Of a DNA stretch of 64,000 nucleotides, positions 34,560-53,100 are shown piece by piece. The translations under genes and the position numbers were made by a program. The DNA is from Lingula anatina (taxonomy: Eukaryota; Brachiopoda; Lingulata; Lingulida; Lingulidae): the NCBI RefSeq assembly GCF_001039355.2, contig NW_019775926.1, forward strand, positions 77,617 to 141,616. Reading direction: 5' to 3'. The notes under the pieces were generated by a model. It saw only the letters and a program-made list of their open reading frames with translations. It made no database searches and was not told the origin of the DNA. Numbering within the stretch: position 1 is the first letter of the stretch; each line of letters opens with the position of its first letter.

Positions 34560-34765
34560 TTTTCATCTAATTTAACAAACATTAATGAAAAGATATATTG
34601 GTGTACCCACCACTCTTGCCCATAATTTGTTCCATAGTGCTTTTTCTTCCTTAGCTCCATCTAAAAATACAAACTGCCATTAATTGAATGGTATGTGCAA
34701 TACATGCAATTTTATAGATTTTGATTATTAAATACATATAACTTATGGTTGCACAAGAAGAATTA

Positions 34766-34872
34766 TTGGCTCAGACTTCCAAGGAAGGACTAAGACCATC
34801 TCTGACAGTCTGAGACTGACTGTCTCTGGTGGAAACCGCGAATGATGGCAAAAAAGTCTTCATCATTACCAA
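34766..34872 (-). ncRNA. SNORD14: U14 snoRNA, copy 2
   Basis: About 107 nt, nearly identical to 34449-34559 in both conserved segments, with stem TTGG / CCAA and box C AATGATGA. It lies in the adjacent intron. Confidence 0.92.
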
Positions 34873-35196
34873 GACCCTCAAATTCTATTTTCTTTGGGTT
34901 TTTTAATTCTTCTTTTAGAGAAATGCAGTAGTCTCAAAGAATACTTTCTCAATTAATGAGTATGCGCAGTCTCGAGAAGTTTCGTAATATTGCAGTATTG
35001 AAGTACTACATGTATCAAGACTACATGTACCTTCCACAAAAAATGAGCGATGAGAACAAGAAAATATAAATAAAATATACCTCATCTCTTTATCCAGCAG
35101 AGGCCTGGTCATTCAATTTCTAGAAGAAAATCAGATGGGAATTATGGTTTTTGTTCCATCGAGTTCACAATACAATTTCACATCTCACTATAATTT

Positions 35197-35266
35197 CTGT
35201 ATCAGATAGGGGCGAAAATAGTATCTTCACTTTAACTCGAATGAACTATAAGGTCATCATATACAG
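35197..35266 (-). ncRNA. C/D-box snoRNA, U77/U80-like, copy 1
   Basis: A 70-nt RNA with stem CTGTAT / ATACAG, box C ATGATGA and box D CTGA. The D-box guide TTTCGCCCCTAT can pair with the 28S rRNA stretch AUAGGGGCGAAA. The D' region contains ATAGTTCA, as in vertebrate U77/U80 from GAS5 (recalled). Confidence 0.85.
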
Positions 35267-35517
35267 TCATGCTTATCCCAAGTTTTAGGTTTCAATCATC
35301 ATTTCACTGTTTCTAATTATGTGACACTATTTTAAGAAAATTAATAAATACTTAAAGTAAAGATTAAACTTACCAGTGAGTTATCATTTGAAAAGCTTAA
35401 TCATCTGTAAAAGAAAATCAGTATTTTGTGATATCTTACTGTCAACTATCATCTGAACTGCAAAATCTGCAGTTTAAAATAGTGATTTCAGCATTACAGA
35501 CAAACATGCATTTAATT

Positions 35518-35588
35518 GCTGTATCAGATAGGGGCGAAATTTTATCTTCACAGCCAATCGAATGAACTATAAGATCATCATATACAGC
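35518..35588 (-). ncRNA. C/D-box snoRNA, U77/U80-like, copy 2
   Basis: A paralogue of 35197-35266 in the neighbouring intron, with stem GCTGTAT / ATACAGC and the same D-box guide TTTCGCCCCTAT. The middle has diverged. Confidence 0.85.
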
Positions 35589-35894
35589 AACAATGGTTCA
35601 AGTTGAAGGAAAATTTGGGAAGGCACAAAAGCTGCAGGAATTTTGTTTCAATCAATATTATTATGTTCCTTCCACAAAATTATACAGAAACAAGGCAGCA
35701 AAGCTGTCAAATGTACAGACAAAAAGCAGGAAATAACAAAATAGGCTACTGTCAATTCTGATGCAAAAGTACATTATGTTAAACTGCAAATTCAACATCA
35801 AATTCTAATTATGCTCAACAGGTAATACCAATGTAAGTAAAATGTGTAACAAACATAAGGCTTCAGGCCCATGGGAGTTCAAGTTCACCCTTTG

Positions 35895-35895
35895 N
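35895..35895. other. Single-N scaffold join in snoRNA host gene
   Basis: The N lies in intron 3 just beside exon 3. No overlap repeat is seen, so some intron sequence may be missing. Confidence 0.6.
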
Positions 35896-36084
35896 AAAAA
35901 GTGCTTACCTCTGTTAAACTCTTTGTTTCCTCTGAACATCAGCAGTTCAACAAAAGGCTGGAATTGCACAATGGGCAAATATTTTTAAAGATGTTGAAAA
36001 TAATATTTTCCGTGAATTTAAAAATCAGGCATCAACATGTTTAATATGATCTTAAATTTGACAAAAACTGATAATGATAACACT

Positions 36085-36165
36085 GCTTGCCTCAGTCTTT
36101 TGTGGTGATTTTATTCGTCATACAAGCAGTCAAGAGTAGCAAATATGGACACATCATTGGCAAGC
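36085..36165 (-). ncRNA. C/D-box snoRNA, U76 (SNORD76)-like
   Basis: 81 nt with a strong stem GCTTGCC / GGCAAGC, box C AATGATGTG and box D CTGAGG. The D' guide ATTTGCTACTCTTGA matches vertebrate U76 as I recall it. It lies in intron 2. Confidence 0.85.
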
Positions 36166-36793
36166 AATATTGAGTTAAAAGGAATGTTCCCCAAGTCATT
36201 CTTGATTAACCTAAATTATATTTTTGTGATTTTTCAACAAAGAACAGCTTCATTTAAATCTAACTTGTCTAAAAAGGCAAATTAGCTTGATGTAATATTC
36301 AATTTGTAATTTTTTTTTAATTTCCAGATTACTTTACATAATACTAACCTTGGATAATTGAACCTTTCTTCACATGGTAACGATAAAACTGTTCTTCAGT
36401 GCCAGTTTGTGTGGTCTTGATGCATCATCTGAAAATGTCAAAATTAGTGTAAATCACAAATTGTATCATTAACAGTAAAATCCCAAATTTAAATTTTGAA
36501 ACCTTCAGGAGTCCTACTGAATATTTTACAACAGGAAGAACATGATTAATTTAAGTAGTGCTATTTGATTGTTCACAAACTGCCATAAAAACTGTCCACA
36601 GTATATCAGATTTCTACCCATTTTTACAGTGCATGCTGCTTTGAAAATATTGCTTTGGAAACTGAAGCTATGTTGAAATCTGACTAAGAACAGCTAGTAT
36701 TACTTGAACAATGTTAAGTACTACTTGAACGATGTTTTACTCGGCTTCGGAAAATTCTACAATAAAAGCTCGAGTTGCTTATGAATTTATCTT

Positions 36794-36879
36794 GCTTGCT
36801 TTCTCAGTTGGTTGAATCCTGCACTTGACTCCCACACTGTTTTTCAGGGTCAAGAAAGTAATCATCATTGAAAGTAAGC
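36794..36879 (-). ncRNA. C/D-box snoRNA, unassigned (first intron)
   Basis: 86 nt with a 10-bp terminal stem with one mismatch (GCTTACTTTC / GAAAGCAAGC), box C AATGATGA and box D ACTGAG. A D'-like CCTGA follows TTTCTTGAC. Guides such as GGATTCAACCA are unassigned. It takes the place of U74/U75 in vertebrate GAS5. It also occurs at 38966-39051 in the redundant copy. Confidence 0.75.
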
Positions 36880-37321
36880 TTTGAAAACACGTTTTCGACA
36901 AATGAGCAGCGTCGTTTGGGTGCAGTTTGAGACAGATTGAAAGACCACATGAGGGCACCGGTCTTGGTACCAACACCTTTTTAACATGCCTTTGTGCAAA
37001 AAATACGATACATAAACGACATACCATAACTGGTTAAGATAGATGGATGTTTTCTTAATCTCATCCTGTCTCGAAATGTCTTTCTGTTCTAAAATGAAGA
37101 CGATGTCTGCCGATTCTTGTGCACAGTCTTCCTCGTTTCATGCTGTGTGATAAAATGAGACAGATGTATAAATGTTCGCTAGAGGGCAGTACATACAAGA
37201 CAACACTTTTCGAGAATAGTCATCCACGAAAAAGACTCGTTTTCGAGATACAGAATATCCACGCGTTTTAACACTAGCATCTGTTAAAATTATAGAAACG
37301 AGGTACACGCCCCCCCCCCCC

Positions 37322-37338
37322 TTCTTGAACCTTCCAGA
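37322..37338. promoter_or_regulatory. Heat-shock element
   Basis: TTCTTGAACCTTCCAGA contains four alternating TTC/GAA units spaced by two bases, the HSF1 consensus. It lies between the snoRNA host gene and BiP. It is repeated at 39494-39510. Confidence 0.7.
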
Positions 37339-37570
37339 TCTATAACGTTACTTTCTTTATTTCTTATTCGACGGTCTGGTGAAGCCATTTCAGTAAAGCA
37401 TTCACCTGAAAAACCAGGTAGAAATTAGGAAAACAGACTGTCCTATCAAATGCATCTTAGTAGGAAGTTAATTACGCAAATTATCGATTTCCGTCGAACG
37501 TCACGAAGGAAATTTCACTCGCAAGTACACGTGTATTAATCGAGGTCATGCCGCATGTGACTAAATGTGA

Positions 37571-37589
37571 CCAATCAGAGGAGCGCACG
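37571..37589 (+). promoter_or_regulatory. ER stress response element-like site 1
   Basis: CCAAT-N9-GCACG, one base from the ERSE consensus CCAAT-N9-CCACG bound by NF-Y with ATF6. It is about 110 bp upstream of the TATA-like sequence. Copy at 39743-39761. Confidence 0.72.
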
Positions 37590-37602
37590 TGCGAGGTTTT
37601 GA

Positions 37603-37621
37603 CCAATCCGCTTTCGACACG
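37603..37621 (+). promoter_or_regulatory. ER stress response element-like site 2
   Basis: CCAAT-N9-ACACG, one base from the ERSE consensus, 32 bp after site 1. Copy at 39775-39793. Tandem ERSEs are typical of BiP promoters. Confidence 0.7.
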
Positions 37622-37661
37622 ACCGGGACTATCATCCTAAAGCCGTCTTAGTATAGTACGA

Positions 37662-37690
37662 GTCACCATTAACGGTGACGATATATTAAG
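37662..37690 (+). promoter_or_regulatory. BiP core promoter: dyad plus TATA-like sequence
   Basis: The inverted repeat GTCACC-ATTAAC-GGTGAC is followed at once by ATATATTAAG (37681-37690), a TATA-like box. The BiP leader should start some 25-30 bp further on. Confidence 0.5.
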
Positions 37691-37709
37691 GACGAAGGTG
37701 CAGGATTGT

Positions 37710-38283
37710 CATTAATCGGAGACAAGACACTAGAGAAAGAGTTTCATAACCGTACCAGCAAATACTGAAGCACATATCACAGTCAAGAAATACAAGGTAG
37801 GTATCTTAAATATCTAAATATACGAGTTTTACAGTTCGCGTCATTTGAGGTCAACTCGCCGGCAAACATGTGGAGTGAACACGTTTTGTTCAACGATTTC
37901 CTGATCATGAATTTATCTTGAATATAATATGTCGCATTTTGTTAAGAATCAGCTATCACAGCTGTTCTAAAATATTTTATGTATTTGTAGGTGTGTATGA
38001 AAATATTGTTATCGTCATATTGTTTTCATACCAGTTATTATTAAACCATATCAAATATGAAATAAAGGAAAAGACACCTCGTCACCTTTTAATAGAGAAT
38101 TGAATTTAAAACGATTTTTTTTCAGATGAGGCGGACAGTATTAATATTTTTCTGCGTAGCAGCCATAGTTGCTGTATCTGGAAAAGAGGAGAAAGGTGAC
38201 GAAAAGGAAGAGAAGTCAGAAAAGGACAAGAAGGAAGATATTGGCACAGTGATTGGTATTGACTTGGGGACGACTTACTCATG
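37710..38283 (+). CDS. HSPA5: BiP/GRP78 exons 1-2 (redundant copy)
   Basis: A leader exon ends at 37796 (AAG before GTAGGT), and the first coding exon is 38126-38283. It equals 40302-40459 in length and, apart from synonymous changes, in sequence. No later exon follows before the N at 38607. See the entry at 39880-47829 for the full gene. Confidence 0.88.
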
Positions 38284-38430
38284 GTAGGTACCACTGTTTA
38301 AAGATTTTCCCACAAAAACTCAATTAAATTTTCTTGGGCAAACAGAACTTCTCTGATTTACAAACTTTTGTTCCTCTTTATCTGATAATGGATATAATTC
38401 CTTAACAATCTGGGAAAAATTAAGTCCATG

Positions 38431-38606
38431 CACGCTCGGCTGTCACCTTGATTGGATAGTAAACGATTGTCGTAAAATCGCTAAATGATATTAAAACTGG
38501 GTGCATAAACTTGAAAACCACCTACAACAACCTTGGACTACCACATTAATCCAATACAATGCAAACATAAACTATAACAAGTGGTTAAAGCCTTCAAACC
38601 GAATGT
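38431..38606. other. Contig-specific tail of unknown origin
   Basis: From 38431 the sequence departs from the otherwise matching copy at about 40607. These 176 bp have no match elsewhere in the window. It may be a haplotype-specific insertion or a misassembled end. Confidence 0.5.
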
Positions 38607-38607
38607 N
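38607..38607. other. Single-N scaffold join between overlapping contigs
   Basis: Sequence to the right restarts at the equivalent of 36436. Confidence 0.85.
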
Positions 38608-38965
38608 TGTCAAAATTAGTGTAAATCACAAATTGTATCATTAACAGTAAAATCCCAAATTTAAATTTTGAAACCTTCAGGAATCCTACTGAATATTTTA
38701 CAACAGGAAGAACATGATTAATTTAAGTAGTGCTATTTGTTTGTTCACAAACTGACATAAAAACTGTCCACAGTATATCAGATTTCTACCCATTTTTACA
38801 GTGCATGCTGCTTTGAAAATATTGCTTTGGAAACTGAAGCTATGTTGAAATCTGACAAAGAACAGCTAGTATTACTTGAACAATGTTAGGCACTACTTGA
38901 ACGATGTTTTACTCGGCTTCGGAAAATTCTACAATAAAAGCTCGAGTTGCTTATTAATTTATCTT

Positions 38966-39051
38966 GCTTGCTTTCTCAGTTGGTTGAATCCTGCACTTGA
39001 CTCCCACACTGTTTTTCAGGGTCAAGAAAGTAATCATCATTGAAAGTAAGC
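38966..39051 (-). ncRNA. Unassigned C/D-box snoRNA (redundant copy)
   Basis: The same 86-nt candidate as 36794-36879, within the redundant contig start. Confidence 0.7.
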
Positions 39052-39493
39052 TTTGAAAACACGTTTTCGACAAATGAGCAGCGTCGTTTGGGTGCAGTTT
39101 GAGACAGATTGAAAGACCACATGAGGGCACCGGTCTTGGTACCAACACCTTTTTAACATGCCTTTGTGCAAAAAATACGATACATAAACGACATACCATA
39201 ACTGGTTAAGATAGATGGATGTTTTCTTAATCTCATCCTGTCTCGAAATGTCTTTCTGTTCTAAAATGAAGACGATGTTTGCCGATTCTTGTACACCATC
39301 TTCCTCGTTTCATGCTGTGTGGTAAAATGAGACAGATGTATAAATGTTCGCTAGAGGGCAGTACATACAAGACAACTCTTTTCGAGAAAAGTCATCCACG
39401 AAAAAGACTCGTTTTCGAGGTACAGAATATCCCCGCGTTTTAACACTAGCATCTGTTAAAATTATAGAAACGAGGTACACGCCCCCCCCCCCC

Positions 39494-39793
39494 TTCTTGA
39501 ACCTTCCAGATCTGTAACGTTACTTTCTTTATTTCTTATTCGACGGTCTGGTGAAGCCATTTCAGTAAAGCATTCACCTGAAAAACCAGGTAGAAATTAG
39601 GAAAACAGACTGTCCTATCAAATGCATCTTAGTAGGAAGTTAATTACGCAAATTATTGATTTCCGTCGAACGTCACGAAGGAAATTTCACTCGCAAGTAC
39701 ACGTGTATTAATCGAGGTCATGCCGCATGTGACTAAATGTGACCAATCAGAGGAGCGCACGTGCGAGGTTTTGACCAATCCGCTTTCGACACG
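39494..39793 (+). promoter_or_regulatory. BiP upstream region, second copy
   Basis: It contains the heat-shock element (39494-39510) and both ERSE-like sites (39743-39761, 39775-39793), all unchanged from the first copy. Confidence 0.68.
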
Positions 39794-39879
39794 ACCGGGA
39801 CTATCATCCTAAAGCCGTCTTAGTATAGTACGAGTCACCATTAACGGTGACGATATATTAAGGACGAAGGTGCAGGATT

Positions 39880-47829
<7,950 letters not shown>

Positions 47830-48260
47830 AAAAACTTCAGACTTAAGTTTTGTTATATAGTAGTTATGTATTTGAAACCAAATATTTGAGGTTGTTGTGC
47901 TTGAGGAACAAGCTGATGAGTATAATTTTCAGTATTATGGAGAATTTGTGCCTGTGAGATTGTTTCTCGAGTATCTGTACAGTCGCTGAGTAAGAAAGCT
48001 GTGATTATGCTTTGCTTTGTGACTTAAAACTATTGTCCATCTCTGCCAATTCCATATTTGTACAGATAATGTCAAATTGTGTATGTTCTTCTTCAAAAGT
48101 AATAGTAGTTGAGATTAGTTCTTGTTCACAGGTTTCATTTGTTTAGAAATAGATTTTTGAGTGAATATTGTAAAAAAAAAATCATTTCCATTGTGATCTC
48201 TGTGGAGGATCGAGGTGTATTGTCATTCATTTGAATAAAAAATTATTTATGTAAAAAATA
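47830..48260 (+). other. BiP 3' untranslated region and polyadenylation signal
   Basis: AT-rich trailer after the TAA stop. AATAAA is at 48234-48239, so cleavage is expected near 48255. Confidence 0.7.
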
Positions 48261-50171
48261 TAGACTTGGTTATTTGTTTCTTTAATATTGGCAAAAACAC
48301 CACAAATTAAATTTAAAAATATAAATGTTTGTTAAAGTGGAGTTCATTAAGCTTTGTACATTTTTTTTTTATGTGAAAATGCTTTTAAATTTGAGAGAAA
48401 ATGGCAAACAAATTATACAAAAACTAGGAGCTCTGCAGTGTGAAGACAGAAAAATGTCATTACTTGCCAGGTTTTATAAGCATCTTGTACTGAAAAACCT
48501 TTCAATGTAGGCAATATATTTTAGAATATTTAGTATAAATCAGATAAAAGTAAGATTTTGCTAATTTCCATAATTCTTTCTTCAATGCATTGGCACTTTA
48601 TTTTTCATCCATTCAAAATGTTTTCAAGATTAATTTCCTATTATACCTTGACCCAACTGTTGTTGGTACATGTAATCTGTTCATCCCCAGGACAGTTAAC
48701 ACTTTTTAGGACAAATTCAGTCATTTTCAAAAATTTTTTAATTTGACATGTCATTAATATACAATAGCTTCTTCTGTTTAATTCATTATTAATTTAATTT
48801 TGTGAAATTCCTACTGTGTCTCACATTATTATGACCATTGAATTCTTTTTCTAAATTTTTTCCTTTAATTATCTGACCACAATTTCTTTCTGGACAAAAC
48901 AAGTATGACAAAAGTTTAAAATGTGCACAAAGGCTAGATTTTTCTAAACATATGCCCATATAGTCAATATAACTAAAATATAATTAATATATAGTACAGT
49001 CTTAGCAGATTGTTGATATTATCTTATGACTTCATGACTAAAATTACAACTAATAAAACAAAAACATAACAACATGAACCAAGGTCTAGAGACAACAGAA
49101 CAACAATTTCAAGACCCAACCTCGAACTAAGAGAATTAATTTCAACAGTCAATTTGGGCCCTTTTCACACTGTGTGATGCACTTCTCCTTTTTTCCCACC
49201 ATTATTGGAGATAGACGACTTCTCCGTCTGGCCATACGCTAGTGAATGATCGAAACAGAACTCCCAATGCTTAACATGGCCATTTACAGGATTCATTTCT
49301 ATTGGCCAAAACAGTGTGAATAGGACTTATATGATGATAACAAAAATAGGTTTTGCAAATTTAATTAGGATTGAGCTATATTAATTTTATTTAAAATGAA
49401 TTTGCAGGCCAAAAAAAAAAAAAAAGTGTTGATATTGTATACACAGAATTCTTTGATATAACTGCTGCCATACTTGCATATCATTCAGTATAATTATCTA
49501 AATGCTCTTTATTAGTACTAATATATTTGATATTTTCTTAAAATTGCCCATATTCCACAAATAATGAAATATGTAATATGACTTTATAATTGCTATGTAA
49601 TATTAAAATGCTGCTTACACATTTTATGATAAGCTTTTTAAACCATCACCTGTTCAGCAGAATACATGATGTAAAAAGAAAAGTTTTTCAAAAGGGACAA
49701 TAAACATTAAACTAAATGCATTTGGATTGTATTTCCAATTTTTTAAAATATTAAATGCCTACTGTGAAACTCCTCAAATCAACCAAAAACACCAAATCTG
49801 AATGTGCATTTTTGATTAATTTTTGAAACCTCTCACAAAATGCTTCCTTTCTAAATGTAAGTCTTACTGTATAAGATGCTATTACAGCTAAACTATTCCA
49901 TGTGCATGCACCAGATCCTTAAAAGCTGAAAGAAGAAAATTATGGGTTGAACCCCTTGAGGTACGTGACTTTGATATTTGTATCATATCTGTATTGCATT
50001 TTCATAAAATTCACAAACAAGTTCTTGACTATCACTGACAGTATCGCTGCTCATGACTAATCCAAAATCCTCTGGTATGGAGGTCACAAAAAATTCTTAA
50101 ATGGTGACTTCACAATATCCCTGAATATACAAGCAGCAGTTTGACGACGTTAATTTTCATTCATTTCTCTC
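48261..50171. other. Intergenic between BiP and urate oxidase (convergent 3' ends)
   Basis: AT-rich, without a supported gene. It contains a MITE (49157-49326), a poly-A run near 49410, and the urate oxidase 3' trailer toward 50171. Confidence 0.5.
49157..49326. mobile_element. MITE family D
   Basis: 170 bp whose ends GGCCCTTTTCACACTGT and ACAGTGTGAATAGGAC are imperfect inverted repeats. No clear target duplication is seen. Confidence 0.55.
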
Positions 50172-53100
50172 CTACAGTCTAGACTTGACATTTCTTTCTA
50201 GTACTGCACGTATGTTGCCTGACGGTTTGTCAGCTGGTTGGAATATCTGAAAAGACAATACAAAACCCACCTTAATGCATGATGTAAAAACAGCGGCCCT
50301 ACTAGCTTTTCTCAGCATAAATTAATTTCTAAATGTTGTCCTACTTGATTTTTCAGCATAAATTAATGTTTAAATGTCAAAATTAGAGTCTGTGTATAAG
50401 GAATCTTCCACATAGCTCCTTGAATTACATGAAAATATGTATGTGTCAAAGGCCCGGACCAAATCTAGTCCTATGCATAAAAAGCCCAGACCCCATGTTT
50501 AATACGCCCTGGCTGGGCACATTCTTTATGGTGTCTTTGCATTGTTAACAGCATAATGGGCAAGTTAATTAACAAAGTTAATTGGCCAAGCTGCCAGTTT
50601 GTTTGTATGGCATGTGCAGGGGATGTCTTAGATCAAGGCACATATTATTATTATTCTTACAGGTGTGGCAAATGAGATAAATGGGCCTTTGACATATATA
50701 TTTTTTAAACATAATGCTACTTATAAGTTCATTTAAAATGTGCCAATGATATAAAACATGTAACTGTGCTATCAGATTAGTAAACATCCTTAAATATAAG
50801 TATTTTCTCTCACTCACTTCATTATTGTCTGTGATTCCCAATTTTGTAAACTTGCTGAAGTCAAATTTGTAGGCGTGCACATTTGGCAGCACCAATTCTA
50901 TACGGCTGATCTGAAAGATGATAAGAGACCAATTACAGTACAGCATATTCACAGCATAAATGATTCTAAAGGAGTTTCACCTTCACTCAATATACTGCAG
51001 GTGAAATTGTTCTGACAAGACAGATTTTAAATACACCTGAAAATAAAATAAACATAGGAAAATAAAGAAATAAATAAAAATTATTTTACATAAATATGGT
51101 CCCTTTTACACATTGATGACAAGGGTACCCATTATGAAAGACCATAAATCATGTAAAACACTACCTGATAACTATTAACCAGAATGCCATGGGGAAGCGG
51201 AGAAGGAAGAAGAAAACTTACCTGTGGGACCTTGGACAGAGCCTGCTTTTGAGCAAGATAAAGTGTATGCTGGACAGAGGGAGAAAACAATCCTTGGTCG
51301 GGAGGACCAGCAAATTTGTCCAGGATGGCACTTTTTACTGCAGACCTGTAAAAATATAAGAATATATAATATTACCTAGTATATAAATTTGTTGTGTACA
51401 ACTTTGGAGGCTCAAATGCTGCAAGCAAATGGCAACAACTGTTCCTCTACACAGGATAGCAAAATATGATTTAAGTTTCTCCAGATACAAGAATGATATG
51501 TTCATTGAATGATTTTTACACGATTGATATATTTCGCCCTAATCAGCATTATATTTTTTGATAGAAAAATAATAGTGACACAAATGTCTTATCTTAATTT
51601 AAATTTCAAAGCAATAAATAAATGGCAGCAAAAGAAAGCTTTCTTTTGGTTGAAAAATCAAGTTGTAAAAAGAATCTGTTTATGGCTCACTGATATGCAG
51701 ATTTAAAAACGAAGACAAGGGCACACCTTCGATTAAAACACGGGTCACCTGCATTCACTCTATTTTAAGTTCTTACCATGAATTACAATAAGCTAGCCCC
51801 TCAGTTGTGCTGTAATCCCACTTTGCCTGAACCACAGTGCAAAAGATTCGATCATTCATGTCTGGCAAGATGCGATACTCGTCATCCACAAAATTGACAA
51901 AGGAAGAGGCAGTGGTTTTCAGAATCTTCATGCCCTTCAATCCAGCGCTGACCTTGGGAACACCTAGAACCATGAGGCATGTTACAGAAGAAGTACAATA
52001 AATCTAAGGATTGACTTTCTTATTAATAAAGCTACGATCCATTGTTGTGATCAGTACCACTGATCTTCAACAGGTGCCAATTTCCTAAAAAAAAATTTAA
52101 GTTAGTTAGTTCCCTGGCTTAGCTGACTACGATTCCCATGAGGGTGCTGTTACACAAATAACCTTGGTAACCTTGGTAATTAAGTTCTTAGCCAGGGAAC
52201 CCGACTTCGGTTTTTTTGGGAAACCAGGGCCAGGGAAATGAGTGTGAGTGACTTGAGGGATAACTAAAGATAACAATGTAAATTTGGATTTTCTACTTTT
52301 CCTCTTAATTAAGTGATATCACACCATTGGATGAATAAGAATACTCACTCCTTTGTGATATGTATTGCTGGTCACGTGAAAGTAAGCATCCTTACAGTTA
52401 CAGGTGTAATGAAACTGACAGTTAAATTTGTTCTGTACTCGTACAAAAAATGCTCAAACTTTTAAACAGAAAAACATTCACTTTTCCTGAATGCCCCAAA
52501 GCAATTTAATTAGGCATAGCAAATGTTTTTTAGGCATACACACATATTATGCACTAGGCTAGTTAAAATTAATTTACCCATCCTACCAGTCATATTACTT
52601 AATAATGTTTCACCAAATCACTACTGAAAAGACTAAAATAAATGTTTTTTTATATTTTTAGCATAATTTGATCTCCAGCACTTTTCAATTTTTTTTATGC
52701 CTCTGAGCTTCGTCCATCTCCTCTTGAGTCTACATGTAATCCAGAATTTCTTATTAGACCGGACATATTAAAGGATATCACGCTAGGCTATGGCATTTCA
52801 TGATGACATGTGAGACTAGAAAATGTACAGTAATCATGTGAGTTTTCAAGGTGAAACTCTATGCACCAGAAATCAAGTTACTGTATAAGAAAGTAATGCA
52901 GTGATACATTTTGAGAAACAACCCAGTTTCTAACTAGACCTGACATCTGTATAAAACAGATAATGATGTAGATCAGGAAACCATTAACCTGCAATCAACC
53001 TTTGAGTTATTAATAATTTCATCTGTGGTTGTCTGATTATTCTCAACAGGGAAAAAAATCAATAAAATTCTCCTTAGGCATCATATACAAAACCAAACCA

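Larger units (their letters stand above)
33215..37100 (-). ncRNA. GAS5-like multi-snoRNA host gene (non-coding)
   Basis: Nine exons are inferred from GT..AG borders that bracket snoRNAs: first exon ending at 37025 (start near 37.1 kb not fixed), 36349-36428, 35909-35957, 35374-35404, 35081-35119, 34611-34660, 34222-34354, 33844-33943, and a last exon from 33334 to about 33215 with AATAAA (33233-33238). Exons are short and share no long reading frame. Each of the eight introns contains one C/D-box snoRNA, mostly 75-130 nt upstream of the acceptor, the usual spacing for intronic snoRNAs. The order U76-like, U77/U80-like twice, U14 twice, U47-like matches vertebrate GAS5 (U76, U77 ... U80, U47) with U14 added. 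Spliced exons are probably degraded by nonsense-mediated decay, as for GAS5. The exon model is inferred; the snoRNAs are the strong evidence. Confidence 0.8.
36436..38430. repeat. Contig end redundant with 38608-40600
   Basis: The stretch recurs after the N at 38607 with few differences. It covers host-gene intron 1, the shared upstream region, and BiP exons 1-2. Confidence 0.85.
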
